Shown: positions 41,610 to 50,582, numbered from the stretch's first letter. The stretch: 64,000 nucleotides of DNA from a bacterium (GCA_016124935.1 WGMS01000020.1:62001-126000), one strand, 5' to 3'. Notes: a model not told the origin generated them from the sequence alone. Numbers and translations are program-made.

Positions 41610-43013
41610 TTAACTCTTCTTCGCACCTGTGGCGAAAATTATGAGACCGCCGAAAACCATCGCCATAATGAGCTGATCGAAGACCATCAGCTCGTTTTTC
41701 TGAATTCCGTAAGTGCTGACTATAGTCACCAGGTAGTACAGCTTATACATCAGACCTAAGCTGGCTGTAATGATTATCGCCATATATGGCCCGGCGGACT
41801 GTGGTCTCTGAGGCGCGGCGATGTCGTCAGCGCGTCTTGGCTCGTCGTCCCTGAGGGAGGAGAAAGAGCGTCTCTCCCTGCCTCCGGCTCTGCGGTCTTT
41901 GGCGCGCCTGTCCTTGGGACCGATATCCGCCGATTCTTCCGCGGCGGGTGCCGGCGGAGGAGCAGCCGGTCGCGGCGCGGGGGCGAGAGCAGGAGCAGGA
42001 GTAGGAACAGGAGCAGGAGTAGGAACAGGACCAGGACCAGGAACAGGAGCAGGCACAGAAGGCGCTTCCGGCTGGACCGGCATGGGCAGAGGCGGCATAT
42101 TGGACGCCGGAGATTGAACCGATTGAACCGGTTGTATCGGATGTTGGGGCAACTCTCCCAGGGCCGGCATAGGGGGCATCTGGGGGGTACGGGGCATCTG
42201 CGGCATCTGTGGTATCTGGGGAGGCATGGCAGCAGGAGCGGGACCGGGACCGGGACCGGTCCTATTTTCCGGTTGGGGAATTCGAGCCAACTCGTGCTTG
42301 GGAGTTCTCGCCATCAAAAGGGGAGAGCGAAGCACATTTGGGTCTTCTTCGTCCGTCTCTTCATATTCTTCATTATCATAAGGGTCGTAGAGGTCGTCTC
42401 CGCCACCGAGCACCGGTGAACGAAGTCTCGTTTTCCCGCCGGTTTTGCCCGATCCGGATCTTGATACCGGAGCTCTATCGAAGCTGTCTCCGCCTTCGCT
42501 CCCCAGCAAAGGCGAGCGTAATCCTTTATTATGTCCGGTGCTATGTCCGGGACCCGGTTCGAAGTCCTGATCAAAGTCTTCGTCTTCTTCTCCCAGGAGG
42601 GGCGAGCGTAGTTTCGACTTGGCCTTCTTCGCCGTGGAGCCGGACGTGGCAGAAGTATCCAGACCGGTCGAAACTCTTGGTCCCCGCCGGGGAAAGTCCG
42701 AAGCCGGTTCATCATCTTCGCCGCCCAGAAGAGGGGAGCGCAGGGCTTTTTTGCTCTTGCCAGGGGACTTGACGGCATTATCGAAATCATCGTCCAGGTC
42801 GTCTTCCTTGTCCCCGAGTATGGGCGAATGGAGTTTGACTTTCTTGGGTTTCGGCTTGGGCTGGGGGGGCTGCTGAGGCGGAGCCTGAGGGGGCGCCTGC
42901 GTCTGCCCGACCTGGGGAGGAGTCGCGCCCTGGGGCTGGAAGCGATGACCGCATTCGGCACAAAACAGCGCTTGATCATCGTTGGATGTCTGGCAAATCG
43001 GGCACTGTTTCAC
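41610..43013 (-). CDS. Zinc-ribbon, proline-rich membrane protein with repeated LRSPLLG motifs
   Basis: A 467-residue protein. It begins with a zinc ribbon (CPIC...CAEC, residues 4-21). Six copies of a motif [KRLV]-L-[RH]-S-P-[LIV]-L-G follow (about residues 61, 91, 135, 165, 197 and 228), five of them trailed by acidic residues. A long Pro/Ala/Val stretch comes next (about 245-355), then a basic/acidic segment and two transmembrane helices at the C-terminus (about 403-425 and 440-462). The repeated short motif looks like a docking or phosphorylation site. No known family is recognised. Confidence 0.7.
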   Translation of the reverse strand: MKQCPICQTSNDDQALFCAECGHRFQPQGATPPQVGQTQAPPQAPPQQPPQPKPKPKKVKLHSPILGDKEDDLDDDFDNAVKSPGKSKKALRSPLLGGEDDEPASDFPRRGPRVSTGLDTSATSGSTAKKAKSKLRSPLLGEEDEDFDQDFEPGPGHSTGHNKGLRSPLLGSEGGDSFDRAPVSRSGSGKTGGKTRLRSPVLGGGDDLYDPYDNEEYEETDEEDPNVLRSPLLMARTPKHELARIPQPENRTGPGPGPAPAAMPPQIPQMPQMPRTPQMPPMPALGELPQHPIQPVQSVQSPASNMPPLPMPVQPEAPSVPAPVPGPGPVPTPAPVPTPAPALAPAPRPAAPPPAPAAEESADIGPKDRRAKDRRAGGRERRSFSSLRDDEPRRADDIAAPQRPQSAGPYMAIIITASLGLMYKLYYLVTIVSTYGIQKNELMVFDQLIMAMVFGGLIIFATGAKKS

Positions 43014-43385
43014 TTTCGCTACCTCTTTAATATTGAATGCGGTCCCTACTATTTAATACCCGATCATTTTATATGCGTCATATACGGAAATTCATAAAAC
43101 TCAAGAAGCTCATAGTTTTGTGGATATAGTCGATGATAAGCCGCTGTTACATATTACTGCCGGTTTTTTGCTGCGTCCTCCCGAAGAGGGAGACTTTTCC
43201 TAGAACAAGCTAATCTTAGTGGCTCAAGGTCCGTGTTAGACTGACAACCCTCGGCCACTTGACTGCTTTAGCTTTCCTTCTGCCAAATGCTGAGGAAGCC
43301 GGCGGTGAAAAGTTAAAAGAAGGAAGGTTCTGATAACCTTCGTCGGCTGAAGAAGATGAGTCATCAGTTCTGGAGACCTCTTAAC
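43014..43385. other. Intergenic region upstream of the acidic exported protein
   Basis: 372 bp with no convincing gene, between divergent genes. It contains CTCCC-GAAGA-GGGAG (about 43178-43192, a small stem-loop followed by ACTTTTCC) and a perfect 7-bp hairpin GAAGGTT-CTGAT-AACCTTC (43323-43341) in the 5' leader, 44 bp before the next start. The leader could be structured RNA, but I could not match a known riboswitch. Confidence 0.5.
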
Positions 43386-44327
43386 ATGCGCTTATTCTCC
43401 AAGCCAACCCTTGCTCTGACCCTATCGGTCCTTTTGCTGTCGCCGGCTTCGGTTATGCCCGCCCTGGCGGATTCAGAGCCTCAGCTCAATTTCAAAATCT
43501 ATAATCCTGACAATTCTATGCTCGGTCCTATAGATGAAGGCGAGGCAGAGGCGGAGACCGAATCTAGCTCTAGCTCTGATATAGGCTTGAAAGCAGAAGA
43601 GCCCACACTCGATGAGGCAAAAGAAGAAGCCCCCGAGACTGCCGAGAGCGATCCGGCCGAAACCGAAGCCGGCGATGAGACTGCCAGCATTGATGATACC
43701 AAGGATAGTGCGGATGGAAAGCAATCCGCCAAGCTCCTCAAGGGTTATGTGAGAGTGGTTCCGACCGGAACAAAAATTCCGATTATCATGGATACCGCAG
43801 TCGATAGTGATACCAGCCAGGAAGCCGATGAGTTCTCCGCCAGAACCGCAGAAGATTTAAGCATTGATGGTGCCACTGTGATTCCGGCAGGTTCGATCAT
43901 CAAGGGTCGTATTGCGCAGCTCAACTCTCCCCGACATATGAACCGCTCCGGCTCGGTGGCTATGAAATTCGATACCATAACCACTCCGGATAACAGACAG
44001 ATACCGATTGTGGCCAATCTGGTGGCACGAGGAGGTGTGGTCCACGCTAAACGCGGCATGAAAGATATCGCCATTGATACCGGTGCGGTGGCATTGCCTA
44101 CTCTGGTCGGTCTGGGTGTTGGTGCTCTTGCCGGGGGCGGCTCCAACAATACCGATGGAAGCAGCAGTGGCATGGGCCGTGCCGGTGGAGCGATGATTGG
44201 CGCTGGTGTCGGTCTTGCAGTAGGTATCGCGATTCTGCTTTCCAAGAAAGGCAAGAAGGTCGATTTGAGGCCCGGTGACGAGTTCAAGATTCAGCTTGCC
44301 GAAGAGCTGCGCATGCCGATGATGTAG
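43386..44327 (+). CDS. Exported protein with acidic linker and VirB10/TrbI-like beta domain
   Basis: About 313 residues from the ATG at 43386. A signal peptide (to about residue 28, ALADS) precedes an acidic Glu/Ala/Asp-rich linker (about 45-115). The rest, VPTGTKIPIIMDTAVDSDTSQEADEFSAR, DLSIDGATVIPAGSIIKGRI and LVARGGVVHAKRG, has the look of a secreted beta-barrel domain related to TrbI/VirB10-type structures (GTKIP...IPAGS). It ends with a Gly-rich hydrophobic stretch (LGVGALAGGG, GAGVGLAVGIAILL) and a basic end. A strong terminator follows. Function is unknown. Confidence 0.68.
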   Translation: MRLFSKPTLALTLSVLLLSPASVMPALADSEPQLNFKIYNPDNSMLGPIDEGEAEAETESSSSSDIGLKAEEPTLDEAKEEAPETAESDPAETEAGDETASIDDTKDSADGKQSAKLLKGYVRVVPTGTKIPIIMDTAVDSDTSQEADEFSARTAEDLSIDGATVIPAGSIIKGRIAQLNSPRHMNRSGSVAMKFDTITTPDNRQIPIVANLVARGGVVHAKRGMKDIAIDTGAVALPTLVGLGVGALAGGGSNNTDGSSSGMGRAGGAMIGAGVGLAVGIAILLSKKGKKVDLRPGDEFKIQLAEELRMPMM

Positions 44328-44362
44328 TCTTGTGACGGCTTGTTCTTTATAAAATTCTCTAT

Positions 44363-44401
44363 CAGGGTTTTCCATTCCCAGGGAAAACCCTGAAGTTTTT
44401 T
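44363..44401 (+). terminator. Rho-independent terminator
   Basis: CAGGGTTTTCC (44363-44373) pairs perfectly with GGAAAACCCTG (44382-44392), an 11-bp stem with an 8-base loop, followed by AAG and six T (44396-44401). It ends the transcript of the exported protein gene 35 bp after its stop. Confidence 0.88.
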
Positions 44402-44578
44402 CGGGTCTATCCACAGGTGGAAACTGATCTAATCGCCGATGCGGTTGGTCTTGCGGTTGACCTATGATTGAGTTGGCGTTGACAATCCGCCCTGTTTGAA
44501 GAGAGCCAGAGCGCACACGTATATCCGATGCCGTCCGCATTCATATGATTTGCCTATACGGTTATTTTGGAGATTTGG

Positions 44579-44587
44579 TGTTATACT
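44579..44587 (+). promoter_or_regulatory. Candidate extended -10 promoter for the TonB operon
   Basis: TG-T-TATACT (44579-44587) fits an extended -10 element (5 of 6 to TATAAT plus the TG). No good -35 hexamer lies at standard distance, as is usual for extended -10 promoters. It would give a leader of about 160 bases. Confidence 0.35.
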
Positions 44588-44755
44588 TACAAAACGTTAA
44601 TGCGTACTGTCGGTCCTATAGGACAAACTCTTAAGGGGAAGTCTGACAATATTTTCAAGAGGCGCTCGCGTTTCTTTTAATTTAGTCAATCGAATCGGAT
44701 TCTCAATCGGCGGATACCTGATAAATAACCGATTTCCAAGGACTGACCTCTTACT

Positions 44756-46390
44756 ATGGCTACCTCATCTAATTATCCGAATATGCAGCAGCCCCAACGC
44801 GATCCGAATATGGCCCTGATGATGTCGATCATTCCCGGACTGGGCCAGTTCTACAACGGCGAAAGTCGAAAAGGTTTGTTGTTCCTCTTAGCTGGTGTGA
44901 TCAACTTCATCACCTTCCTCTGCATTCTTTTCAACGGTCCTATTCTCAGTGCTCTCGATAGTTTCGGCCGCAATTTCAACATAGCTCCGAACCAGCAACT
45001 GATTCACTCGATGGGCGAAATGGGCATAGGCAGTCCGGCCTCTCTTGTTTTGCTCGGACTTTTCATCTCCTTCATCGCATTCTCCATGCGCGATGCATTT
45101 GAGCACGCCGCCCACAGGCGCAGAAAGTCCCTGTACGCGGATGTCATTCTTGAGATGCCCGAAGCCACCTCGGGCTCTTATCTGCTGCATGTTTCGTGCA
45201 TGATCGCCTTTCTTATTCTTGCTTTCTTCTTCCTTATCCCGCCTCCTCCCAGGGTTCAGATCACCGATATCGAATTCATTCAGAACCAGGAGGAAGTAAA
45301 GAAGAAGGTCAAGTCAAGGCGTAAAGCGGAGCACAACTCGAAAGACGCCGGTAAGCGCGATCCTAATAAGCGGCCGACGCCTCCTTCGCCGGCACCCAAG
45401 TCGGCCAGCAAGCCCGCGCCCAAGGCGCAGCCCAAGCCGCAGCAGCCTTCCAAGGCTCCAGCTCCGACTCCGAAGTCGAGCCCCAGTCCCAGACCGACTC
45501 CCCGTCCAACTCCGACTCCGACCAGAGCGCCCTCGCCTTCACCCAGCCCCAGTCCGCGCCCGACCCCTACTCCGAGTCCGACAAGGGCACCATCGCCCTC
45601 ACCGGCTCCTAAAGCGGCTCCTTCACCTTTCAATATCCCTAATCCATTTGCCAAAGCACCGGCATCACCACGTTCGGCACCATCTCCGGTTCCCGCCCCG
45701 GTCTCTGTGGGCAACGTCGGCGCACCATCGGTACCGGCGCCTCGCATAGCCTCTTCGGCAGGGGCTGCTCAGGGTGGACCTGCGCCGGCCCCTATCGCAT
45801 CTATCAAAACCGGATCCTCCGGTGGTGGAGGAAGTCGTTCTCCTGTTCCCATAATGGCCGGAGGCGGCTCCAGCGGCTCCAAGCAGGGCGGCGGCAGTCC
45901 CGGTCCTGCCCCGGCTCCGTCTAAAGCCGGTAGCGGCTCCGGTGGCGGCAACGCCGGACCATCTCTGGCGGTGGCACCATCGGTTCCCGCTCCTCGTGGA
46001 GGCGGTTCTGGTCAAGGTGTTCAGGGCAACCCGGAAAAAGACGGAGAGGGTAGACCGTCTCTGGCCGCGGAGAAAGATGTCGATTTCGGACCATACATGG
46101 CCGACCTGCAAAGACGTATCAAACGGGCCTGGTTCCCTCCTAAAGGTAACGAAAGTAAACGGGTCATGGTCGTTTTCAAGGTCCATCGCAGCGGCACCAT
46201 GTCCAATTTGAGACTGGCTCGTTCTTCGGGACTTGCCATAGCCGATCAGGCAGCACTCAAAGCAGTGACTAACGCCGCACCATTCAGACCATTACCGGCA
46301 GGCGCTCCGGAGGACGTAGATATTCAATTCACATTTGATTACAACGTCTTCAAGAGTGGTGGAAACGCTGGCACATTTCGTCGATTCTGA
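44756..46390 (+). CDS. TonB-like energy transducer with polytopic N-terminal domain
   Basis: A 544-residue protein. The N-terminal half has about four hydrophobic helices. The first part reads IIPGLGQFYNGESRKGLLFLL, like the TM2-type domain (PGLGQFYxGxxxKG), rather than the single helix of ordinary TonB. A Pro/Ser/Ala-rich stretch with PTPTP and PSPSP repeats spans about residues 205-415. The C-terminal 110 residues are a TonB C-terminal domain: DFGPYMADLQRRIKRAWFP, MVVFKVHRSGTMSNLRL and AVTNAAPFRPLP. ExbB and ExbD follow at once, so it is the transducer of an inner-membrane motor, spanning the periplasm to outer-membrane or wall partners. Confidence 0.85.
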   Translation: MATSSNYPNMQQPQRDPNMALMMSIIPGLGQFYNGESRKGLLFLLAGVINFITFLCILFNGPILSALDSFGRNFNIAPNQQLIHSMGEMGIGSPASLVLLGLFISFIAFSMRDAFEHAAHRRRKSLYADVILEMPEATSGSYLLHVSCMIAFLILAFFFLIPPPPRVQITDIEFIQNQEEVKKKVKSRRKAEHNSKDAGKRDPNKRPTPPSPAPKSASKPAPKAQPKPQQPSKAPAPTPKSSPSPRPTPRPTPTPTRAPSPSPSPSPRPTPTPSPTRAPSPSPAPKAAPSPFNIPNPFAKAPASPRSAPSPVPAPVSVGNVGAPSVPAPRIASSAGAAQGGPAPAPIASIKTGSSGGGGSRSPVPIMAGGGSSGSKQGGGSPGPAPAPSKAGSGSGGGNAGPSLAVAPSVPAPRGGGSGQGVQGNPEKDGEGRPSLAAEKDVDFGPYMADLQRRIKRAWFPPKGNESKRVMVVFKVHRSGTMSNLRLARSSGLAIADQAALKAVTNAAPFRPLPAGAPEDVDIQFTFDYNVFKSGGNAGTFRRF

Positions 46391-46425
46391 TAGACTTTTC
46401 TGGCTAGGAGTGAATTGGAGCACAC

Positions 46426-47073
46426 ATGGAAAACAAAATTCTTACCTACTTCATCGAGTTCGCTGTGAAAGATTGGTTCGCGTCGATTCCGATTACCATT
46501 TGTTCTGTGTGGACCGTAGCGGTGATTGTTGAGAGGTATCTCTATTATCAACAAAACCGCAGAGATGTGACCGCCTTCATTCATCAACTGCAAAGAGAGC
46601 TGGAGAATAGCAATCTTCAGAAAGCCCAGGCTACTTGCAGCCGTCTCGGCGGAGTGGTCGGCGAGGTGGCGGAAGAGGGTGTGCGACTTCTGGCGGAGCA
46701 AAAAGAAGACTTCTCCAAAGCCTTCGATATCACCGTCGGTCTGGTCTCCAGAAAGCTAGAGAAGAACATCGCCGTACTTGGTACCGTTGGTGCTACCTGT
46801 CCCTTCCTTGGACTATTCGGAACCGTCGTCGGGGTCGTATTCACCCTGGATGAACTCGGTGCATCCGGTGGTGGCACCCAGACCGTTGTAATCGGTGTTG
46901 CTAAAGCGCTGATTGCTACAGGTTATGGTCTTCTGGTCGCTATCATCGCGGTTATCTTCAACAACTGGTATACGAATATCGTTAAACGATTCAACGATGA
47001 CTTCCAGCTCTTGAAACTTCTCTTCCTCAGTTTCGTTGCCGAAGCCGAAGCCGGCGAAGCCAACTACAGCTAG
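46426..47073 (+). CDS. exbB: ExbB/TolQ-type proton channel protein
   Basis: A 215-residue membrane protein of the MotA/TolQ/ExbB family with an N-terminal helix (about 16-35) and two C-terminal helices. Its signature AVLGTVGATCPFLGLFGTVVGVVFTLDELG and KALIATGYGLLVAIIAVIFNNW carries the conserved loop and Thr-rich helix of the proton channel. The ribosome site GGAG precedes the ATG. With ExbD it uses proton motive force to energise the TonB-like protein encoded just upstream. Confidence 0.93.
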   Translation: MENKILTYFIEFAVKDWFASIPITICSVWTVAVIVERYLYYQQNRRDVTAFIHQLQRELENSNLQKAQATCSRLGGVVGEVAEEGVRLLAEQKEDFSKAFDITVGLVSRKLEKNIAVLGTVGATCPFLGLFGTVVGVVFTLDELGASGGGTQTVVIGVAKALIATGYGLLVAIIAVIFNNWYTNIVKRFNDDFQLLKLLFLSFVAEAEAGEANYS

Positions 47074-47105
47074 GATCAGGATTAACAGAAAGGGGGTGAT
47101 CGAGC

Positions 47106-47534
47106 ATGTCCATGGGAGCATCTGGTGAGTCTTTCGAGAACATCAATATCACTCCTTTGACTGATGTGTTCCTGGTTCTCCTGGTGATCATGATTCTGAT
47201 CGCTCCCCTTATCGATAAGTCCGAGCTCAAAATCAAGCCGCCCGAGACTTATAACGCTAAAAAAGAGAACTCCCGCACCAAGACCATAATGATCGATGTG
47301 GACGCGGAAGGAAGGGTGGCCATCCAGGGCAAGACCCTGGAGAGTAATGACGAAGCGACGATTCAGAACGTTCTGGGTGGTATCATCAAGAATCTTGGCG
47401 TAGAAGATATGCCGGTTACCGTCAATGCCGATGGTAACTGCAAACAGAAAGATATTATCGCTATAATGAACGCCTGCTCTCAGATCGGTATCAAGCGTAT
47501 GAGAGTCGCCACCATCCAGACGACCAATTACTAG
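47106..47534 (+). CDS. exbD: ExbD/TolR-type motor protein
   Basis: A 142-residue protein with one transmembrane helix. NITPLTDVFLVLLVIMI carries the essential Asp of the proton path. The periplasmic domain runs from IKPPETYNAK to the end, with the conserved VDAEGRVAIQGKTL. The ribosome site AGGGGGTGAT is near perfect. Together with ExbB it forms the stator of the TonB system. Confidence 0.93.
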   Translation: MSMGASGESFENINITPLTDVFLVLLVIMILIAPLIDKSELKIKPPETYNAKKENSRTKTIMIDVDAEGRVAIQGKTLESNDEATIQNVLGGIIKNLGVEDMPVTVNADGNCKQKDIIAIMNACSQIGIKRMRVATIQTTNY

Positions 47535-47537
47535 AAT

Positions 47538-48404
47538 TTGATTCGGACAAACTATTTGCTTGGACTTGTAGGAAAGGGCATCGACCATTCCAGAAGCCCG
47601 GCTATCCACGGTGCGTTGTTGGAACTTGCCGGTCTTTCCGGTGGCTATAAGCTTTTCGACCTGCCTGAAGAAGAGCTGTCGTCTTTCATGGTCCGCATGA
47701 AAGACGGTCTGGGACCAATGGGGATTAATGTCACCATCCCGCATAAGATCGCTGTGCGGAGTTTTGTCGATCGAGTAGATAGCAGAGTCGAGATCTTGGG
47801 AGCTCTCAACACTGTAGTATACGAAGAATACGAAGATACAAGCGGTATATTGAAAGGCTATAACACCGATGTCTACGGCTTTGGAGCGGCTCTGGAAGAG
47901 GCGGAGCATGGCTGTCCGGGAGCGAGTGCCATAGTCTATGGCTATGGCGGTGCGGCCAGGGCGGTGGTGATAACGCTGATAGAACAAGGCTATCGCAGAA
48001 TCGCCATTGCCGGTCGCAATAGAGATTCGGTGCAGGAATTTCTGAACGGGTTCTGTGAAAATATAGGCGAATGCCATTTTGAGGCGCTTGATTCGGCGTC
48101 ACGAATAAACGAGTTCGACTTGCTGGTCAACTGTGCCCCCTTCGGTCAGGGCGGTCGCGGGCTGCCTTTAGAGTTTTCATCTTTATTCTCCTGTTTGGAA
48201 AAGGGTGCCTTGGTTTTTGATCTGGTCTATGCTCCACCTGGATCCTCCGTTTCTACCCTGGTGGTGGAGGAGGCGCGCAGTCAGGGTTATAGAGCGATAG
48301 ACGGCTGGGGCATGCTCATGCACCAGGCTCTCGAGTCTTTTCGGATCTGGACAGGGGTCAGCATAGATAAACCCGCCCTGGAAGCAGCTCTATCCCCAAA
48401 ATAA
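47538..48404 (+). CDS. aroE: Shikimate dehydrogenase
   Basis: A 288-residue NADP-dependent shikimate dehydrogenase of the aromatic amino acid pathway. Motifs are GLVGKGIDHSRSPAIHGALLE (substrate), GINVTIPHKI with the catalytic Lys, ALNTVV, GYNTDVYGFGAALE, VYGYGGAARAVV (NADP) and the end GWGMLMHQALESFRIWTG. Start is TTG 47538, 3 bp after the exbD stop, so it is cotranscribed and probably translationally coupled with the TonB operon, although the link is not functional in any obvious way. A strong terminator follows. Confidence 0.93.
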   Translation: MIRTNYLLGLVGKGIDHSRSPAIHGALLELAGLSGGYKLFDLPEEELSSFMVRMKDGLGPMGINVTIPHKIAVRSFVDRVDSRVEILGALNTVVYEEYEDTSGILKGYNTDVYGFGAALEEAEHGCPGASAIVYGYGGAARAVVITLIEQGYRRIAIAGRNRDSVQEFLNGFCENIGECHFEALDSASRINEFDLLVNCAPFGQGGRGLPLEFSSLFSCLEKGALVFDLVYAPPGSSVSTLVVEEARSQGYRAIDGWGMLMHQALESFRIWTGVSIDKPALEAALSPK

Positions 48405-48437
48405 AACCAGCCCACTGTTGAGTTGAGGGGCTGGTTT
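48404..48437. terminator. Bidirectional terminator between aroE and the SCP2 gene
   Basis: AAACCAGCCC (48404-48413) pairs perfectly with GGGCTGGTTT (48428-48437), a 10-bp stem with a 14-base loop, flanked by AAATAAA on the left and TTTAATAAT on the right. It lies between convergent genes and could stop both transcripts. Confidence 0.8.
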
Positions 48438-48464
48438 AATAATCTGTCACTGTATACAGTGTCT

Positions 48465-48833
48465 TTAAATAAAGGGCGCCTGACCTTCGAAGAAGACTGG
48501 AACCAGTTGCATGGCCAGACCGAGTTCTCCTTCGATGGAGAGGATGCCCGACATCGCTGCGGTCATCGCCGTCATTCTTCCGGCGAGGATCATCTCGAGG
48601 TCATCGGCGTCGATGGATATGAAGCAATCCGCCTTCGACTTTGCTTCTTCGGAGCCGGGCTCTTGAGCGGTAAATTCACAGGCTCCGTTAGATATTTTTG
48701 TGAGCCAGGAGCCGCCACCTTCGCCTTTTATGGTGATCAAATAGGTAGCCGACAGGTTTTTAGCCGCGTCCGCGTTGAATCGTTTTTGTAATGCTTCAAT
48801 TTTTTCGTTTGCCAGCACCGATGCGTTCTCCAT
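48465..48833 (-). CDS. SCP2 sterol-binding domain protein
   Basis: A 122-residue single-domain protein of the SCP2 fold: NADAAKNLSATYLITIKGEGGGSW in the first strands, DCFISIDADDLEMILAGRMTAMTAAMSG with the typical LD(D)ExxxIxxG-like segment, and the GxLxxEG...GLAMQL end. The fold binds hydrophobic ligands such as fatty acids. The bacterial role is unspecified. The ATG has GGAGAT upstream. It is convergent with aroE. Confidence 0.85.
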   Translation of the reverse strand: MENASVLANEKIEALQKRFNADAAKNLSATYLITIKGEGGGSWLTKISNGACEFTAQEPGSEEAKSKADCFISIDADDLEMILAGRMTAMTAAMSGILSIEGELGLAMQLVPVFFEGQAPFI

Positions 48834-49038
48834 AAGTTTTTATCTCCAAAATATGAACATCCACGTTTCCGGGAAGCCATAGAATATCGGCTGAATCTGC
48901 AGAATTATAACGCACAGGCTCTCTATGTGAATCCGAGATCGCCTTGAATTAGAGGAAATTCCCTTAGGTTGCAGTAAACTGTAGAGTGGTTGCTAACTTT
49001 CATAGCATCCATAAACATCCATAACAGGAGTACCGGTC

Positions 49039-49734
49039 TTGGTCCGAAGCGGAAGAGGCGGCAGAAGAAACAAGAAATTCAGCTCCCTTTCTACGGTGCT
49101 GAGTAAGGTCGTAAACAAGTACGGCATTGAAAAGCGGCTCCGGGAGCACACTTTCATGTCGATGTGGTCCCATGTTGTCGGTGAGCCCTGGGCCAGTTTG
49201 TCGAGACCGGTCTTCTTCGATTATGAGCGTAATCTTGTGGTGGCGGTCAAAGACAGCGCTGTGGCCCAGGAGTTGTCCCTTCGCAAACACGATATTCTCA
49301 CCAATCTGCATAAGATGGCCCGCAGCGTAGGGATCAATCTCAAGGGTCTGCGCTTCGACATCAAAGGCTATTCACGGCTTAAAATTCTAGAAGAGCAAAT
49401 CGCCGCCGAAGCTCTGCTCAGAGAGTCCGGAGGGACCCAGGGACCGCGGGAGCCTTCTAGAGAGGAGCTTGCCGTCCTGGAGCTGAACCCGGAAGAGCTT
49501 GCCGAATTAGAAAATTTCAAAGAAAATCTTGCGCCCTCGGAGGTCTCATCCCGCTTTTTCGAAATATATGAGCGAGACTTAAGAAGACGCGCATGGCTCC
49601 AGCGGAATGCCTCCCTGGTATCGGGCAACTGCGGAAGCTGCGGCAATGCGGAGCTGCGTTTACATGGCGAAAATCGGCTGTGTGGACCATGCTTCGTGGT
49701 CTCCGCCGCATTTCTCAAGGACAAGAATGCTTAA
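49039..49734 (+). CDS. dciA: DciA (DUF721) protein with a C-terminal zinc ribbon
   Basis: A 231-residue protein. The N-terminal 95 residues match DciA: LSTVLSKVVNKYGIEKRLREH, MSMWSHVVGEPWASLSRPVFF and VVAVKDSAVAQELSLRKHDILTNLH. DciA helps load the replicative helicase DnaB. The C-terminal half adds acidic helices and a CGSCGNAE...CGPC zinc ribbon (about residues 195-220). The start TTG is preceded by AGGAG. It is read from the same strand as ftsE, 147 bp further on. Confidence 0.85.
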   Translation: MVRSGRGGRRNKKFSSLSTVLSKVVNKYGIEKRLREHTFMSMWSHVVGEPWASLSRPVFFDYERNLVVAVKDSAVAQELSLRKHDILTNLHKMARSVGINLKGLRFDIKGYSRLKILEEQIAAEALLRESGGTQGPREPSREELAVLELNPEELAELENFKENLAPSEVSSRFFEIYERDLRRRAWLQRNASLVSGNCGSCGNAELRLHGENRLCGPCFVVSAAFLKDKNA

Positions 49735-49880
49735 AGATAATGCAAGGTTGATATTTTTCAAGGCTGCCGGAAGCTGAACATGTTATGATTCTGCCGGTTG
49801 TAAGTTGCTTGTTATCCTGATGGTTCCATAGGTTTAAGGGTGGTCAAGAATTAGCGCCCTTTCAGGTCAATCGGTGTCAA

Positions 49881-50576
49881 ATGATTCGATTACAAAACGT
49901 CTCCAAGACTTATGGCGGTCGTCCGGCCCTTAAGGACATCAACCTTCATGTGGCTCTGGGCGAGTTTGCCTTCCTTGTCGGACCCTCCGGAGCCGGTAAG
50001 TCGACTCTTATGCGTCTTCTCTATCGCGAGGAGATGCCCACCGCCGGCAATGTTTTCATCGGCGGTGTCAATCTGAACAAGCTCGGCTCCAGGCAGATTC
50101 CACTTCTTAGAAGAAGACTCGGAATTGTTTTTCAGGATTACAAATTGCTTCCCCGGCAGACCGCTTACGACAATGTCGCCTATATCCTGAGGGCCCTTGG
50201 TGTCGATGAGAAAGATGTGCGCAAGCGCGTAACCAGCGCACTGAATGTGGTGAACCTTGAAGATAAAGCGTCTGCCTACCCCGATGAACTTTCCGGTGGT
50301 GAGCAGCAAAGGGTAGGTATCGCCCGGGCCATAGTCAACGGTCCTCCGGTTCTTCTTGCCGATGAGCCCACCGGAAACCTGGATCCGGCCACATCCCTCG
50401 AAATTGTGCAACTCCTGGCCCGGATCTCGGAGCGAGGCACCACGGTATTGATCTCCACCCATGACCACACCATCGTCAACACGATGCGCCGGCGGGTTAT
50501 CTCCCTGAAACAGGGCGAGATCATAACCGACGTGGATTCCGGAATGTATGAAGTAGAGATGAGTGTCGAGAGCTAA
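49881..50576 (+). CDS. ftsE: Cell division ATP-binding protein FtsE
   Basis: A 231-residue ABC ATPase. Walker A is GPSGAGKSTLM, the Q-loop is GIVFQDYKLLPRQTAYDNV, the signature is LSGGEQQRVGIARAIV, Walker B is LLADEPTGNLDP, and the switch His is in ISTHDH. The Q-loop and the phrase RQTAYDNVAY are diagnostic of FtsE. It pairs with FtsX, 6 bp downstream, in the divisome complex that activates cell-wall hydrolases. Confidence 0.95.
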   Translation: MIRLQNVSKTYGGRPALKDINLHVALGEFAFLVGPSGAGKSTLMRLLYREEMPTAGNVFIGGVNLNKLGSRQIPLLRRRLGIVFQDYKLLPRQTAYDNVAYILRALGVDEKDVRKRVTSALNVVNLEDKASAYPDELSGGEQQRVGIARAIVNGPPVLLADEPTGNLDPATSLEIVQLLARISERGTTVLISTHDHTIVNTMRRRVISLKQGEIITDVDSGMYEVEMSVES

Positions 50577-50582
50577 CAGCAG

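Larger units (their letters stand above)
44328..44755. other. Intergenic region upstream of the TonB/ExbB/ExbD operon
   Basis: 428 bp without a credible gene. It begins with a strong terminator (44363-44401). An extended -10 element (44579-44587) lies 169 bp before the TonB-like start, leaving a long leader. Nothing else structured was found. Confidence 0.6.

Noticed and set aside
48423-48791. 122-codon plus-strand frame
   Set aside because: It is antisense to the SCP2 gene, whose protein matches a known fold, and it starts within the terminator hairpin.
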